From the NCBI RefSeq assembly GCF_001544015.1, contig NZ_AP014924.1, positions 2,604,001-2,668,000 on the forward strand: a stretch of 64,000 nucleotides of DNA. Direction: 5' to 3'. The stretch is from Limnochorda pilosa (GTDB lineage Bacteria > Bacillota > Limnochordia > Limnochordales > Limnochordaceae). This document shows, piece after piece, positions 28,282 to 40,694 of the stretch (position 1 is its first letter; each line of letters opens with the position of its first letter). Position numbers and translations under genes: made by a program. Under the pieces are notes generated by a model that saw only the letters and a list, made by a program, of their open reading frames with translations, searched no databases and was not told the DNA's origin.

Positions 28282-28972
28282 GGCGTTCGCTCCCCATCAG
28301 CTTCAGCGCTCGACGGATCAGGTCCGCGACCGGGGGCAGCGCCGCGCCGTCTCCAGCGGCTCCCGTTCCGGGCGATCCCCCGGCGGTGGCCGTCTCCCCT
28401 TCCCGGCCGGATGTTCGCGGGGCACGTTCCTCCCGCCAGACCGCCAGCGCCCGCTCCACCGCGTCCCGCGCCTCGGCCTCGCGATAGCCCAGGGTCATGA
28501 GGGCCTCCTCCGCCTCCCGGACGGGACCCGCCAACCCACCGGGCCAGGCGGCCGCCGCCGCGGGCAGCTCCCGGTCGAAGGCGCCGGCCAGCTCCAGGAG
28601 GAGCCTCTGCGCCGTCTTCTTGCCGATGCCGGGTACCCGCACCAGCTGCTGCACGTCGCCCGACCGGACCGCCTCCACCAACCGGTCACCCGGCAACGCG
28701 GAGAGGATCTGCAAGGCCATCCGGGGCCCCACCCCCGACACCTGCAGCAACCTCAGGAAGTGGCGACGGTCGCGATCCTCCAGAAACCCGTAAAGCTGGA
28801 GCGCATCCTCCCGGAGGAGAGTGTGGACTTCGAGTTCCACCGTCTCGCCGAGCCGGGGCAGCCGGGCCAGGTCGGACGTGGTGCAGAAGACCTGGTAGCC
28901 CACGCCGCCCGCGTCCACCACCAGCTCGCCCGCGTCGACGGCCGCCAGTCTCCCCCGCAGCCGCCGGATCAC
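28271..28972 (-). CDS. ruvA: Holliday junction branch-migration protein RuvA
   Basis: 233 residues: N-terminal OB domain ([20 protein letters not shown]), two helix-hairpin-helix motifs ([34 protein letters not shown]) and a C-terminal domain ([20 protein letters not shown]) after which a G/T/A-rich linker makes it longer than the usual ~200. It targets RuvB to Holliday junctions. The GTG start overlaps the ruvC stop by four bases (GTGA). Confidence 0.97.
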   Translation of the reverse strand: MIRRLRGRLAAVDAGELVVDAGGVGYQVFCTTSDLARLPRLGETVELEVHTLLREDALQLYGFLEDRDRRHFLRLLQVSGVGPRMALQILSALPGDRLVEAVRSGDVQQLVRVPGIGKKTAQRLLLELAGAFDRELPAAAAAWPGGLAGPVREAEEALMTLGYREAEARDAVERALAVWREERAPRTSGREGETATAGGSPGTGAAGDGAALPPVADLIRRALKLMGSERHGA

Positions 28973-29448
28973 TGCCCGCGCCCTCCCGTGTGCGCGTGAC
29001 AGATGGCCACCGCCATGGCGTCGGCCACGTCGTCGGGGGATGGGTCTCGATCCAGCCGCAGGAGGCCCCGCACCATGTAGATCACCTGATGCTTGTCCGC
29101 AGCGCCGGTCCCCGTCACCGCCACCTTCACGTGCTGCGGGTTGTACTCGGCCACGGGAACCCCCGCCTCGGCCGCGGCCAAGAGGCAGACGCCCCGGGCC
29201 TGGGCCACCTGGATGCCGGTGGTGATGTTGCGGTTGAAGAAGAGCTCCTCCACGGCCATCACGTCCGGGCGCTCCTCCTGCAGGAAGCCGCGGACCTGGC
29301 GGTGGAGCGCGAGGAGCCGGGCGCCCGACTCCTCACCCGGGGGTGTGCGGAAGACCCCGGCCGGCCCCGCCGAAAGCCGGCCGCCCTCGGACAGGACCAG
29401 GGCGAAGCCCGTGGTTCCCAGGCCCGGATCGATTCCCGCGACGCGCAC
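28969..29448 (-). CDS. ruvC: Crossover junction endodeoxyribonuclease RuvC
   Basis: 159 residues with the acidic catalytic set: D7 in GIDPGLGTTGFAL, a Glu in AVEELFFNRN, and two Asp in SPDDVADAMAVAICH. It resolves Holliday junctions. The GTG start at 29448 gives MRVAGIDPG, standard for RuvC. First gene of the ruvCAB group and 27 bases downstream of the BofC-like gene. Confidence 0.97.
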   Translation of the reverse strand: MRVAGIDPGLGTTGFALVLSEGGRLSAGPAGVFRTPPGEESGARLLALHRQVRGFLQEERPDVMAVEELFFNRNITTGIQVAQARGVCLLAAAEAGVPVAEYNPQHVKVAVTGTGAADKHQVIYMVRGLLRLDRDPSPDDVADAMAVAICHAHTGGRGQ

Positions 29449-29475
29449 CGGATCAGCCCCCCCGTCGACCGGCTC

Positions 29476-29877
29476 TTACTTCGACGCCTCGGATCCCAGC
29501 CCTTCCATGATCTGGAGCCGCTCGGTCTCGCTGGTGAAGGGGATCCCCGCCTCCAGGGTCTCTCGCTGGTAGGACGGCAGCTCGCCGGCCGGAAGGCCCA
29601 GATCCTCCCGGAGGACGCTGCACCCGCCCGGCAGGCCGTCGAAGACGGCCACCTTTCCCCGGTGGATCCCCAGGAAGCGGCCCTCGGCGGGCCGGCAGGG
29701 CTGGTTGGACGCGAGGTTCACCGGCAGCCAGGGCCAAGCGCGCCCCACCAGCAGCACCGCCGCCGCCACGCCCAGCACCATCGCCACCACCCGCCGGCGG
29801 GCCCGCCGGCCCCGCCCGCCCGCCGGCCGCAGCAGCCGTCCGAGCCACCGGCGCATCCGACCAAGCTCCCGCGCCAT
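29476..29877 (-). CDS. BofC C-terminal-domain protein (probable sporulation checkpoint factor)
   Basis: 133 residues. A basic N-terminus and one membrane segment (about 29-45: VVAMVLGVAAAVLLVG) precede a domain matching the BofC C-terminal pattern: GRFLGIHRGKVAVFDG, LPSYQRETLEAGIPF and ETERLQIMEGLGSEASK. In B. subtilis BofC is made in the forespore, acts in the intermembrane space on SpoIVB signalling to the SigK checkpoint, and is encoded just upstream of ruvAB, the same neighbourhood as here. The N-terminal BofC domain is missing, as in many clostridial homologues. I chose the ATG at 29877; the frame is open 31 codons further upstream. The call is by motif and synteny. Confidence 0.75.
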   Translation of the reverse strand: MARELGRMRRWLGRLLRPAGGRGRRARRRVVAMVLGVAAAVLLVGRAWPWLPVNLASNQPCRPAEGRFLGIHRGKVAVFDGLPGGCSVLREDLGLPAGELPSYQRETLEAGIPFTSETERLQIMEGLGSEASK

Positions 29878-30032
29878 GCCCTCGCCCCCCGTGCCGCGGC
29901 CCGCCGGCACGCGCCGAACCCGGCCCGCACCGGGTTTCACTAAATGGTAGGCGCGAGCCGGCCCGGACATGCCGGTGCCGCAGCACTTCCGGGCCCCTGG
30001 GCCTTCGGGGCCGAGGCTCCCGCGGGCGGCGG

Positions 30033-30791
30033 TCAGGCTTCGAGCTTCTCGAGGATCTCGTCGGGGATCTCCAGGTTGGTGTACACCTGCTGGACGTCGT
30101 CGTTCTCTTCCAGCGCATCGATGAGCTTCAGGACCTTGCGCGTGCCGGCCTCGTCCAGCTCCACGGTGGTGCGGGGACGGTACGTGAGCTCCGCCGATCG
30201 GATGCGCAGCCCCTGGTCCTCCAGGGCCCGGCGCACCGCGTCCAGCTCCTGGGGGGAGGTGAGGATCACGAAGCGATCCTCCGCTTCCTCCACGTCCTCG
30301 GCGCCCGCGTCGGCCGCCAGGAGCATGACCTCGTCCAGGCCGGGGGCTCCTGCCCGGTCCACCTCCACCAGACCCCGGACGTCGAACATCCAGGCGACCG
30401 AACCAGCTTCGCCCAGGCTTCCGTCGTGGCGCGAGAAGAGGTAACGGACGTCGCCCGCTGCCCGGTTGCGGTTGTCGGTCATGATGTCCACCAGCACCGC
30501 CACTCCGCCCGGCGCGTACCCCTCGTAGGTGAACTGCTCGTACGCCTCGCCGCCCAGCTCGCCCGTGCCCCGCCTGATCGCACGATCGATGGACTCATTG
30601 GGCATGTTGGCATCCTTGGCCTTGTCGATGGCCAGCCGGAGCTGGAAGTTCGCCTCAGGATCGCCCCCGCCGTTCCGGGCCGCCACCGTGATCTGCCGCG
30701 ACAGCTTGGTGAAGACCTGGCCGCGCCGGGCGTCTTCCTTGGTCTTCTTGTGCTTGATGTTCGCCCATTTCGAGTGCCCGGACACCTTCAT
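30033..30791 (-). CDS. YebC/PmpR-family protein (transcription/translation factor)
   Basis: 252 residues with the family start GHSKWANIKHKKTKEDARRG, then FTKLSRQITVAARNGGGDPE and NMPNESIDRAIRRGTGE. YebC-family proteins were first described as DNA-binding regulators, and members have since been linked to relief of ribosome stalling on difficult motifs. The ATG at 30791 overlaps a GGTG; GGAAGG lies 6 bases further upstream. The open frame extends far upstream, but this start fits the family. A promoter with an extended -10 is at 30809-30838. Confidence 0.93.
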   Translation of the reverse strand: MKVSGHSKWANIKHKKTKEDARRGQVFTKLSRQITVAARNGGGDPEANFQLRLAIDKAKDANMPNESIDRAIRRGTGELGGEAYEQFTYEGYAPGGVAVLVDIMTDNRNRAAGDVRYLFSRHDGSLGEAGSVAWMFDVRGLVEVDRAGAPGLDEVMLLAADAGAEDVEEAEDRFVILTSPQELDAVRRALEDQGLRIRSAELTYRPRTTVELDEAGTRKVLKLIDALEENDDVQQVYTNLEIPDEILEKLEA

Positions 30792-30808
30792 CACCTGCCT
30801 TCCCGCCC

Positions 30809-30838
30809 ATTCTAGCACAGGCTCCGGGGGGGCCGGAA
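30809..30838 (-). promoter_or_regulatory. Promoter of the yebC-type gene
   Basis: Minus strand: TAGAAT (30809-30814) preceded by TGC (extended -10). A weak -35 TTCCGG (30833-30838) lies 18 bases upstream. Confidence 0.6.
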
Positions 30839-30847
30839 GGGCCCGCC

Positions 30848-30870
30848 GGGATCGCACCCGTTGCGATCCC
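30848..30870 (-). terminator. Possible terminator hairpin after prsW
   Basis: Perfect 9-bp inverted repeat GGGATCGCA (30848-30856) and TGCGATCCC (30862-30870) with a 5-base loop, about 100 bases downstream of the prsW stop and just upstream of the yebC promoter. There is no T-run. Confidence 0.4.
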
Positions 30871-30967
30871 CAGGGCGCGTCGGCGCCGGCTGCCCTGACG
30901 GCAAACGACCTGACGGAGGCTCGGATCCCTGCCGGACCCCGGGGACTGCTTCGCGGCCTCGGCCCCG

Positions 30968-31651
30968 CTAGACCCGGGCGAGCTGGTCGGCGGTCCTGAA
31001 GAGGAAGAACACCAGGAGGAGCACCGTGAGCAGGAGCAGCAGCGGGCTCATGAGCCCCGTGAGGATCACCAGGTTGTATCCAGCATGAAGGAAGGCCGCG
31101 GTCAGGAAGAAGCCGGCGGCCACCACCGGCTCGGGGCCCCGGAACCGGTGCCAGGCGGTGCCGAGCCCCACCATGCCGCTGAAGCCCGCATGAACCCAGG
31201 CCGTAACCAGGGCCCGCAACGGCCCCAGGGACCACCCGAGGGCGGCGCCGTAAAGCAGGTTCTCGGCGGTGGCGAAGCCCAGGCCCGCCACGCCCCCGTA
31301 AACCAGCCCGTCCACCACCTGGCTGAAGGCCCGGCTCCGGAAGGCCCCCTGCCAGGCGGCCAGCCACTTCACCCCCTCCTCGATGAACCCCACGGCCACC
31401 ACACCCACCACAAGCCCGGGCCCCACCGCCGCCGCCTCCACGGTGCGCCAGGGAACCCCGCCGGTGCCGCTCAGCAGAGGGCGCAGGGGAGCCTCCAGGG
31501 CCAGGGCCGGAAACACCGAGGCCGCCCCCAGCACGTACGTCCCCAGGATCACAGGCCACGGCTCCGGCTCCGCCCGGTCGCTCCGGCGGAGCATCCAGAC
31601 CCAGGTCAGGGCCAGCAGGAAGGAGATCAACCCGCCCGTCAGGGCGCTCAC
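30968..31651 (-). CDS. PrsW-family intramembrane metalloprotease
   Basis: 227 residues with about seven hydrophobic segments. Family motifs: GFIEEGVKW (about 88-96, the EE--K motif), VYGGVAGLGFATAENLLYG (about 117-135) and the histidine motifs AWVHAGFSGM and FLHAGYNL. In B. subtilis PrsW makes the first cut in the anti-sigma factor RsiW under cell-envelope stress. No rsiW/sigW pair is in this window, so its target here is unknown. The GTG at 31651 follows a GGGTGGT run. Confidence 0.88.
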   Translation of the reverse strand: MSALTGGLISFLLALTWVWMLRRSDRAEPEPWPVILGTYVLGAASVFPALALEAPLRPLLSGTGGVPWRTVEAAAVGPGLVVGVVAVGFIEEGVKWLAAWQGAFRSRAFSQVVDGLVYGGVAGLGFATAENLLYGAALGWSLGPLRALVTAWVHAGFSGMVGLGTAWHRFRGPEPVVAAGFFLTAAFLHAGYNLVILTGLMSPLLLLLTVLLLVFFLFRTADQLARV

Positions 31652-31691
31652 GAGACCACCCCCGCATCAGCCTGCCCCACCACCGGTGCGG

Positions 31692-32222
31692 CTAGGATGA
31701 ATCCGACGGGGTCGCCCTGCGGGGGCCGAGGGCAAGGACGGCGTAGTGGATCCCGGCCGCCACCGAGAGGAGCACGCCGGCCAGGACCACGGCCGCGCCC
31801 CGGTCCCAGCCCAGTGCCGTCGCCGCAGCGCCGCCGTAGAGGACGACCGTGGCAGCCTTTCCCAGCCCCCGGGCCGGCACCACCCGCCGGCCCCCCCGGA
31901 AGAGCCACGCCGCCGCGAGCACCTGGACAGCCTCCTTCGCCAGCAGCAGGCCGGCGACCCAGGTGGGCAAGAGGCCGCGCCACGCCAGCGCCAGGAGCAC
32001 CGAAACCAGGGTGAGCTTGTCGGCCAGCGGATCCAGGAGGACCCCCAACTCCGACACCTCGCCCCTGCGGCGGGCGACCCAGCCGTCGGCCACGTCGGTG
32101 AGGCCGGAGAGGACCAGCACCGCCAGGGCCCAGCCCGTCGAGCCGGGCACCGGCTCGGCGAGGAAGAGGTAGAGAAAGAGCGGTATGAGTGCCACACGGG
32201 CGAGGGTGAGGGCGTTGGCCAT
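31692..32222 (-). CDS. CDP-alcohol phosphatidyltransferase (PgsA-like)
   Basis: 176 residues with the diagnostic motif D-G-x2-A-R-x8-G-x3-D-x3-D spread over DVADGWVARRRGEVSELG and VLLDPLADK (about 43-69). It has about five membrane segments and probably makes phosphatidylglycerol phosphate from CDP-diacylglycerol and glycerol-3-phosphate. An ATG six codons upstream (32240) lacks a ribosome site; AAGGAG lies 7 bases before the ATG at 32222, giving MANALTLARVALIPLF, the standard start. prsW follows 40 bases downstream. Confidence 0.9.
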   Translation of the reverse strand: MANALTLARVALIPLFLYLFLAEPVPGSTGWALAVLVLSGLTDVADGWVARRRGEVSELGVLLDPLADKLTLVSVLLALAWRGLLPTWVAGLLLAKEAVQVLAAAWLFRGGRRVVPARGLGKAATVVLYGGAAATALGWDRGAAVVLAGVLLSVAAGIHYAVLALGPRRATPSDSS

Positions 32223-32355
32223 CCAGCGGCTCCTTTCCATCTTTGAGGCTGCCCCTTCGCGCGGGCGGATCCTGCCGCCCGCGGCCGTCCCCGCGGTGGA
32301 ACGCGGTCCGCCTCTCCGGGGAAACCTGTGGTCGAGAGGAGCCCGCGCGGGCGCC

Positions 32356-34269
32356 CTACTCTACGGCTTCGGCCCACTGGTCGTAGAGCCGGTCCAGCTC
32401 CCCGGCGACCGCCCGGTACTCGAGGGTGAGTTCCCGTCCGGCGCCTTCCCTGTACGCCTGGGGGTCGGCGAGCCGCTCTTCGAGCTCCGCCTTGCGGCCT
32501 TCGAGTTCCTGGATCCGGCTTTCGAGGGCCTGCAGATCCTGTCTCCCCTTCTGGCGGCCGTCCCGCCGGGAGGCAGGCTGGCGCTGCGGGCGGGTCGCTT
32601 GGGCGTGCGCTCGTGGCTGCGGCTGCGGGGCTGCCTCCCGCAGGGCCTGGATCTCCCGCAACCGCTCCTTCTGGGCCCTGTAGGCCGTGTAGTTGCCTTC
32701 GTACGGGTGGATGCCGTCCGGGCCGAACTCCCAGACCTTCGTGGCCACCTGGTCCACGAAGAAGCGGTCGTGCGAGACGAACAGGATGGTGCCCGGGTAC
32801 TCCCGCAAAGCCTCTTCCAGGACCTCCTTGGAGTCCAGGTCGAGGTGGTTCGTGGGTTCATCCAGCAGCAGCACGTTGGCGTCGCTTGCCGTCAGCTTGG
32901 CCAGGATCAGGCGATTGCGCTCGCCGCCCGAGCACTGGGCGATCTGCTTGCCCGCATCCTCGCCGGAGAAGAGGAACCGGCCCAGCAACGACTGGGCGTC
33001 GTAGCGGGTGTACCCGGGGATCTCCAACATCTCCTCCAGGCAGGTGCGGCCGGGATCCAGCGCATCCAGATCCTGGCTGAAGTAGCCCCGCCGCACCCCC
33101 GCACCCCACCACACCGTGCCGGCCGACGGCTGCAGAAGGCCATGCAGGATCTTGAGCAGCGTGGTCTTGCCCGCTCCGTTCGGCCCCACCAGCGCCACCC
33201 GATCGCCTCGGAAGACGCGCAGGTGCACCCCGGCGAAGAGCGATCGCGAACCGAAAGCCATCGCCACGTCCTGCAGGGTCAAGACCTCGCGGCCCGACGG
33301 CTCCTCCATTCGGAAGGCCAGCCGCATGCGCTTGGAGCGGGTCTTCGGCGGCTGCAGAACGGCCATCTTCTCCAGTCGCTTCTTGCGGCTCATGGCCTGG
33401 CCTTTCCGGTTGGGTGTGCTGCGCCATTTCTCGTAGAACTGGCGCAGCCGCTCCCGCTCCGCCTGGTTTCGCTTGAAGGCCTCCAGAGCGGCCTCCTGGC
33501 GCCGCCGCTTCTCCTCCCGGCTGAAGCTGAAGGCGCCCGCGTAGTGGGACACGTGCCCGTCCTCCAGTTCCACGGTCCGGGTGGTGACCCGGTCGAGGAA
33601 GTAGCGGTCGTGGGAGATGACGATGGCCGCGGAGCGCATCTGGGCCAGGTAGCCCTCCAGCCACTCGGTCGCGGCCAAGTCCAGGTGGTTGGTGGGCTCA
33701 TCCAGCAGCAGCAGATCGGGCTCCTCCAGCAGGAGCCTGGCAAGCCCAAGGCGGACCTTCTGCCCGCCCGAGAGAAGCTCGGCGGTCTTGGCCAGGTCCG
33801 GCTCCGCAAAGCCGAGACCGGTGAGCACGGTCCGGGCGCGGGTCTCGGCCGCGTAGCCGCCGGCTGCCTCGTACTGGGTGGCGAGCCGGCCGTACTGGTC
33901 CAGGACCCGCTGCAGCTCCGCCTCCGGGCCGCCCTGCGCGGCCGTCATCTGTTCCTCCAGGCTGCGCAGTCGTTCCTCAAGCTCGTCCAACACAGCGAAG
34001 GCCATCAGCGCCTCTTGGAGTACGGTGCGCCCGGGTAGCAGCTCCGGATCCTGGCTCAGGTAGCCCAACCTGCAGTGGCTCGGGATGGAAAGATGGCCCT
34101 CGTCGGGATCGAGGCGCCCCAGAAGGACCTTGAGCAGGGTGGTCTTGCCCGAGCCGTTGCGGCCCACCAGCCCTACCTTTTCACCCTCGTGCACCATCAG
34201 GTCGACGTCTTTGAAGAGAAGCTCCGCACCCCAGTACTTGGCGAGCCCCGCCGCCTGAAGGATCACCAT
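32356..34269 (-). CDS. ABC-F family ATPase (ribosome-associated, YdiF/Uup-like)
   Basis: 637 residues with two ATPase domains and no membrane part. Domain 1: GRNGSGKTT (about 36-44), LSGGQKVRLGLAR, LLLLDEPTNHLDL. Then the interdomain P-site linker rich in R, K and E (about 245-310: SFSREEKRRRQEAALEAF and on). Domain 2: GPNGAGKTT, CSGGERNRLILAK and again LLLDEPTNHLDL. A basic linker and C-terminal coiled coil (about 570-637) resemble Uup/YdiF. ABC-F proteins bind the ribosomal E site and assist stalled ribosomes; some protect from antibiotics. The ATG at 34269 follows GGAGGG. A 14-bp inverted repeat lies in its leader (34303-34354), and the rRNA operon ends just upstream. Confidence 0.94.
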   Translation of the reverse strand: MVILQAAGLAKYWGAELLFKDVDLMVHEGEKVGLVGRNGSGKTTLLKVLLGRLDPDEGHLSIPSHCRLGYLSQDPELLPGRTVLQEALMAFAVLDELEERLRSLEEQMTAAQGGPEAELQRVLDQYGRLATQYEAAGGYAAETRARTVLTGLGFAEPDLAKTAELLSGGQKVRLGLARLLLEEPDLLLLDEPTNHLDLAATEWLEGYLAQMRSAAIVISHDRYFLDRVTTRTVELEDGHVSHYAGAFSFSREEKRRRQEAALEAFKRNQAERERLRQFYEKWRSTPNRKGQAMSRKKRLEKMAVLQPPKTRSKRMRLAFRMEEPSGREVLTLQDVAMAFGSRSLFAGVHLRVFRGDRVALVGPNGAGKTTLLKILHGLLQPSAGTVWWGAGVRRGYFSQDLDALDPGRTCLEEMLEIPGYTRYDAQSLLGRFLFSGEDAGKQIAQCSGGERNRLILAKLTASDANVLLLDEPTNHLDLDSKEVLEEALREYPGTILFVSHDRFFVDQVATKVWEFGPDGIHPYEGNYTAYRAQKERLREIQALREAAPQPQPRAHAQATRPQRQPASRRDGRQKGRQDLQALESRIQELEGRKAELEERLADPQAYREGAGRELTLEYRAVAGELDRLYDQWAEAVE

Positions 34270-34302
34270 GAGACGTACCCTCCATCCTCGGCAAACGCGC
34301 CA

Positions 34303-34354
34303 CGGCCTCGATCCGGAACCCCATCTGTGGGATCCTTTCGCCGGATCGAGGCCG
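34303..34354 (-). repeat. 14-bp inverted repeat between 5S rRNA and the ABC-F gene
   Basis: CGGCCTCGATCCGG (34303-34316) and CCGGATCGAGGCCG (34341-34354) are perfect complements with a 24-base loop. It could be the rRNA operon terminator (no T-run follows) or a leader structure controlling the ABC-F gene, which starts 34 bases further on. Confidence 0.55.
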
Positions 34355-34403
34355 CGACCTGTGCTTTCGGAGCTGTCCCGGGCGGTTACCCGCCCTCAAA
34401 GGC

Positions 34404-34522
34404 TTCCCGGCAGCGTGCTACTCTCCCACGGGGCTACCCCCGCAGTACCATCGCCGCAGGAGGGCTTAACGACTGTGTTCGGAATGGGAACAGGTGGGGC
34501 CCCTCCGCCATGGCCACCGGGA
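34404..34522 (-). rRNA. rrf: 5S ribosomal RNA
   Basis: About 119 bases on the minus strand. Conserved 5S segments are present: CACCTGTTCCCATTCCGAAC, AGTCGTTAAGCCC, GGTACTGCGGGGG and GGGAGAGTAG. The ends (TCCCGGTGG and CTGCCGGGA) pair. It is the last gene of the rRNA operon. Confidence 0.95.
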
Positions 34523-34545
34523 AACGTTGCGCTGCAGGTCTCTGG

Positions 34546-34620
34546 TTCGGGCGGTGGGATCACCCGCCTCACTTGTGCGCCTTCGGCGAATACGTTCGGC
34601 GGGTGATCCCGCCGCCCGAA
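34546..34620 (-). repeat. Long hairpin in the 23S-5S spacer, 5S side
   Basis: Arms 34546-34568 and 34598-34620 (23 bases each) are complementary except at one position, which could be a wobble pair in RNA. The loop is 29 bases. It lies 23 bases upstream of the 5S gene in transcript order and is probably an RNase III-type processing site. Confidence 0.7.
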
Positions 34621-34762
34621 AAGGACCCTCAGCAAAAGTTTCCGCTACAGGTTGTCAGGTACCCCGGAGGACCGGTGTCCTCCAGGTGGAACAGCCAGTG
34701 CTCGCCGCTCGCTCGGGCCTTCCGCCCATCCAGCCCCGCGCCGCCCCTCCACCGAGACGGCT

Positions 34763-34838
34763 GCGGGTTCCGGGGCATCCCCCGGCGAGCGGGTTAGCCT
34801 CCGGCGCTTAGCGAGCCGGGGGATGCCCCGGAACCCGC
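34763..34838 (-). repeat. Perfect 24-bp hairpin in the 23S-5S spacer, 23S side
   Basis: Arms 34763-34786 and 34815-34838 are perfectly complementary over 24 bases (28-base loop). The hairpin follows the pre-23S processing stem by only 8 bases. The rest of the 360-base spacer holds no gene. Confidence 0.75.
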
Positions 34839-34846
34839 CAGCGGCG

Positions 34847-37917
<3,071 letters not shown>

Positions 37918-37956
37918 TTCGTAGAAGCGCCGGGCTGAGGCCCGGAGCTCCGACGA

Positions 37957-38033
37957 TGGTGGGCTTAGGTGGACTCGAACCACCGACCTCACGCTTATCA
38001 GGCGTGCGCTCTCACCGACTGAGCTATAAGCCC
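37957..38033 (-). tRNA. tRNA-Ile, anticodon GAU
   Basis: 77 bases with encoded CCA. Acceptor GGGCTTA/TAAGCCC, anticodon loop CTGATAA. It lies in the 16S-23S spacer, the classical place; the partner tRNA-Ala found there in many bacteria is absent. Confidence 0.97.
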
Positions 38034-38070
38034 ACGCACTTCCCCATCTGGGGAAGCAGGGTCCGAGGAC

Positions 38071-39796
<1,726 letters not shown>

Positions 39797-39829
39797 TCCG
39801 CTCCGGCTCTCGTGCACCGGCAAGTGTCA

Positions 39830-39858
39830 ACTTTATCACGTAGCCGGTACCGTTTCAA
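39830..39858 (-). promoter_or_regulatory. rRNA promoter P2 (candidate)
   Basis: Minus strand: TTGAAA (39853-39858), 17-base spacer, TAAAGT (39830-39835). It lies downstream of P1, giving the tandem arrangement usual for rrn operons. Confidence 0.5.
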
Positions 39859-39920
39859 CCGGAAAGATCTGGCTCCAGGTGCGGACTCCGGTGTGGCGCC
39901 CTTCCCTCGAGCCGCAACCG

Positions 39921-39950
39921 ATTATAGCACCCGGCTTCGAGGGATGTCAA
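39921..39950 (-). promoter_or_regulatory. rRNA promoter P1
   Basis: Minus strand: consensus TTGACA (39945-39950), 18-base spacer, consensus TATAAT (39921-39926). The leader to the 16S gene is about 260 bases, with no gene in it. Confidence 0.9.
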
Positions 39951-39960
39951 CGGGCCGCTT

Positions 39961-40680
39961 TCACGGCGCCTCCTTCTGCGGGTCGCCCCACCGGAGCCCG
40001 TCTCCGGGGAGGGTGAGCGGATCTCCGCTCCAGTTCAGGTAGACCAGGGGGACCTGCCCCACCACCACCTGCTCCGCGATGGGCACCTCGGTCTCCACCG
40101 TCACCCGCTCCGGGAAGAAGGGGACCACCACCTCCATCCGCAGGGTCACGTGGAGCAGGATGCGGTGGAGGGTCTGGTTGATGCCGGCCTGGCGGAACTC
40201 GGCCCGGGGAGCGGCCTCCACCGAGCCCACGGGAATCACCCGCACCTCCAGGCGGGGACCCAGGGCCGCCAGGAAGTCGAGCCCCAGCACCTGCCCCACC
40301 GGCATGGGCAGCCGGGCCGAGGTCGAGGCCTGCAGCGCCTCCTGGATGCGGAGGGTCGCCTCGGAAGCGATGCGGTTGATCTCACCGGTCTCGTAGGTGA
40401 TCCCCTGGAGCCGGCCTCCGGCATCGTAGAGCGGGCGGCTCAGCCGCGCGGCGCTGATGGAGGAGGCCAGGTGATCACGCACCGCGGAGGCGACGGCCCC
40501 GGTGGCCAGATTCTCCACCACCGAGCGGGACCACGCCTGGATCGGGCCCCGAAGCTGCCGATCCACGAGCCAGCTTGCGATCACCCCGCCCAGAACCAGC
40601 GCGGTGACGAAGAGGCTGAGTACCGCCCGAGCCCGGAAACCGGCGGGTGCCCTCGGGGGCCCGCCTCCACCGCCTTCCAC
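39961..40680 (-). CDS. yunB: Sporulation protein YunB
   Basis: 239 residues. One N-terminal membrane segment (about 18-37) is followed by an extracytoplasmic domain with YETGEINRIASEAT, MPVGQVLGLDFLAALGPRLE and INQTLHRILLHV, a pattern characteristic of YunB, a SigE-controlled B. subtilis protein needed for normal sporulation whose exact role is unknown. Two GTG codons compete. AAGGGGGTG, close to the ideal ribosome site, lies 6 bases before the GTG at 40680 but overlaps the GTG at 40689, so I chose 40680. The gene ends just before the rRNA promoter region and starts 15 bases after tyrS. Confidence 0.88.
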   Translation of the reverse strand: MEGGGGGPPRAPAGFRARAVLSLFVTALVLGGVIASWLVDRQLRGPIQAWSRSVVENLATGAVASAVRDHLASSISAARLSRPLYDAGGRLQGITYETGEINRIASEATLRIQEALQASTSARLPMPVGQVLGLDFLAALGPRLEVRVIPVGSVEAAPRAEFRQAGINQTLHRILLHVTLRMEVVVPFFPERVTVETEVPIAEQVVVGQVPLVYLNWSGDPLTLPGDGLRWGDPQKEAP

Positions 40681-40694
40681 CCCGTGCACCCCCT

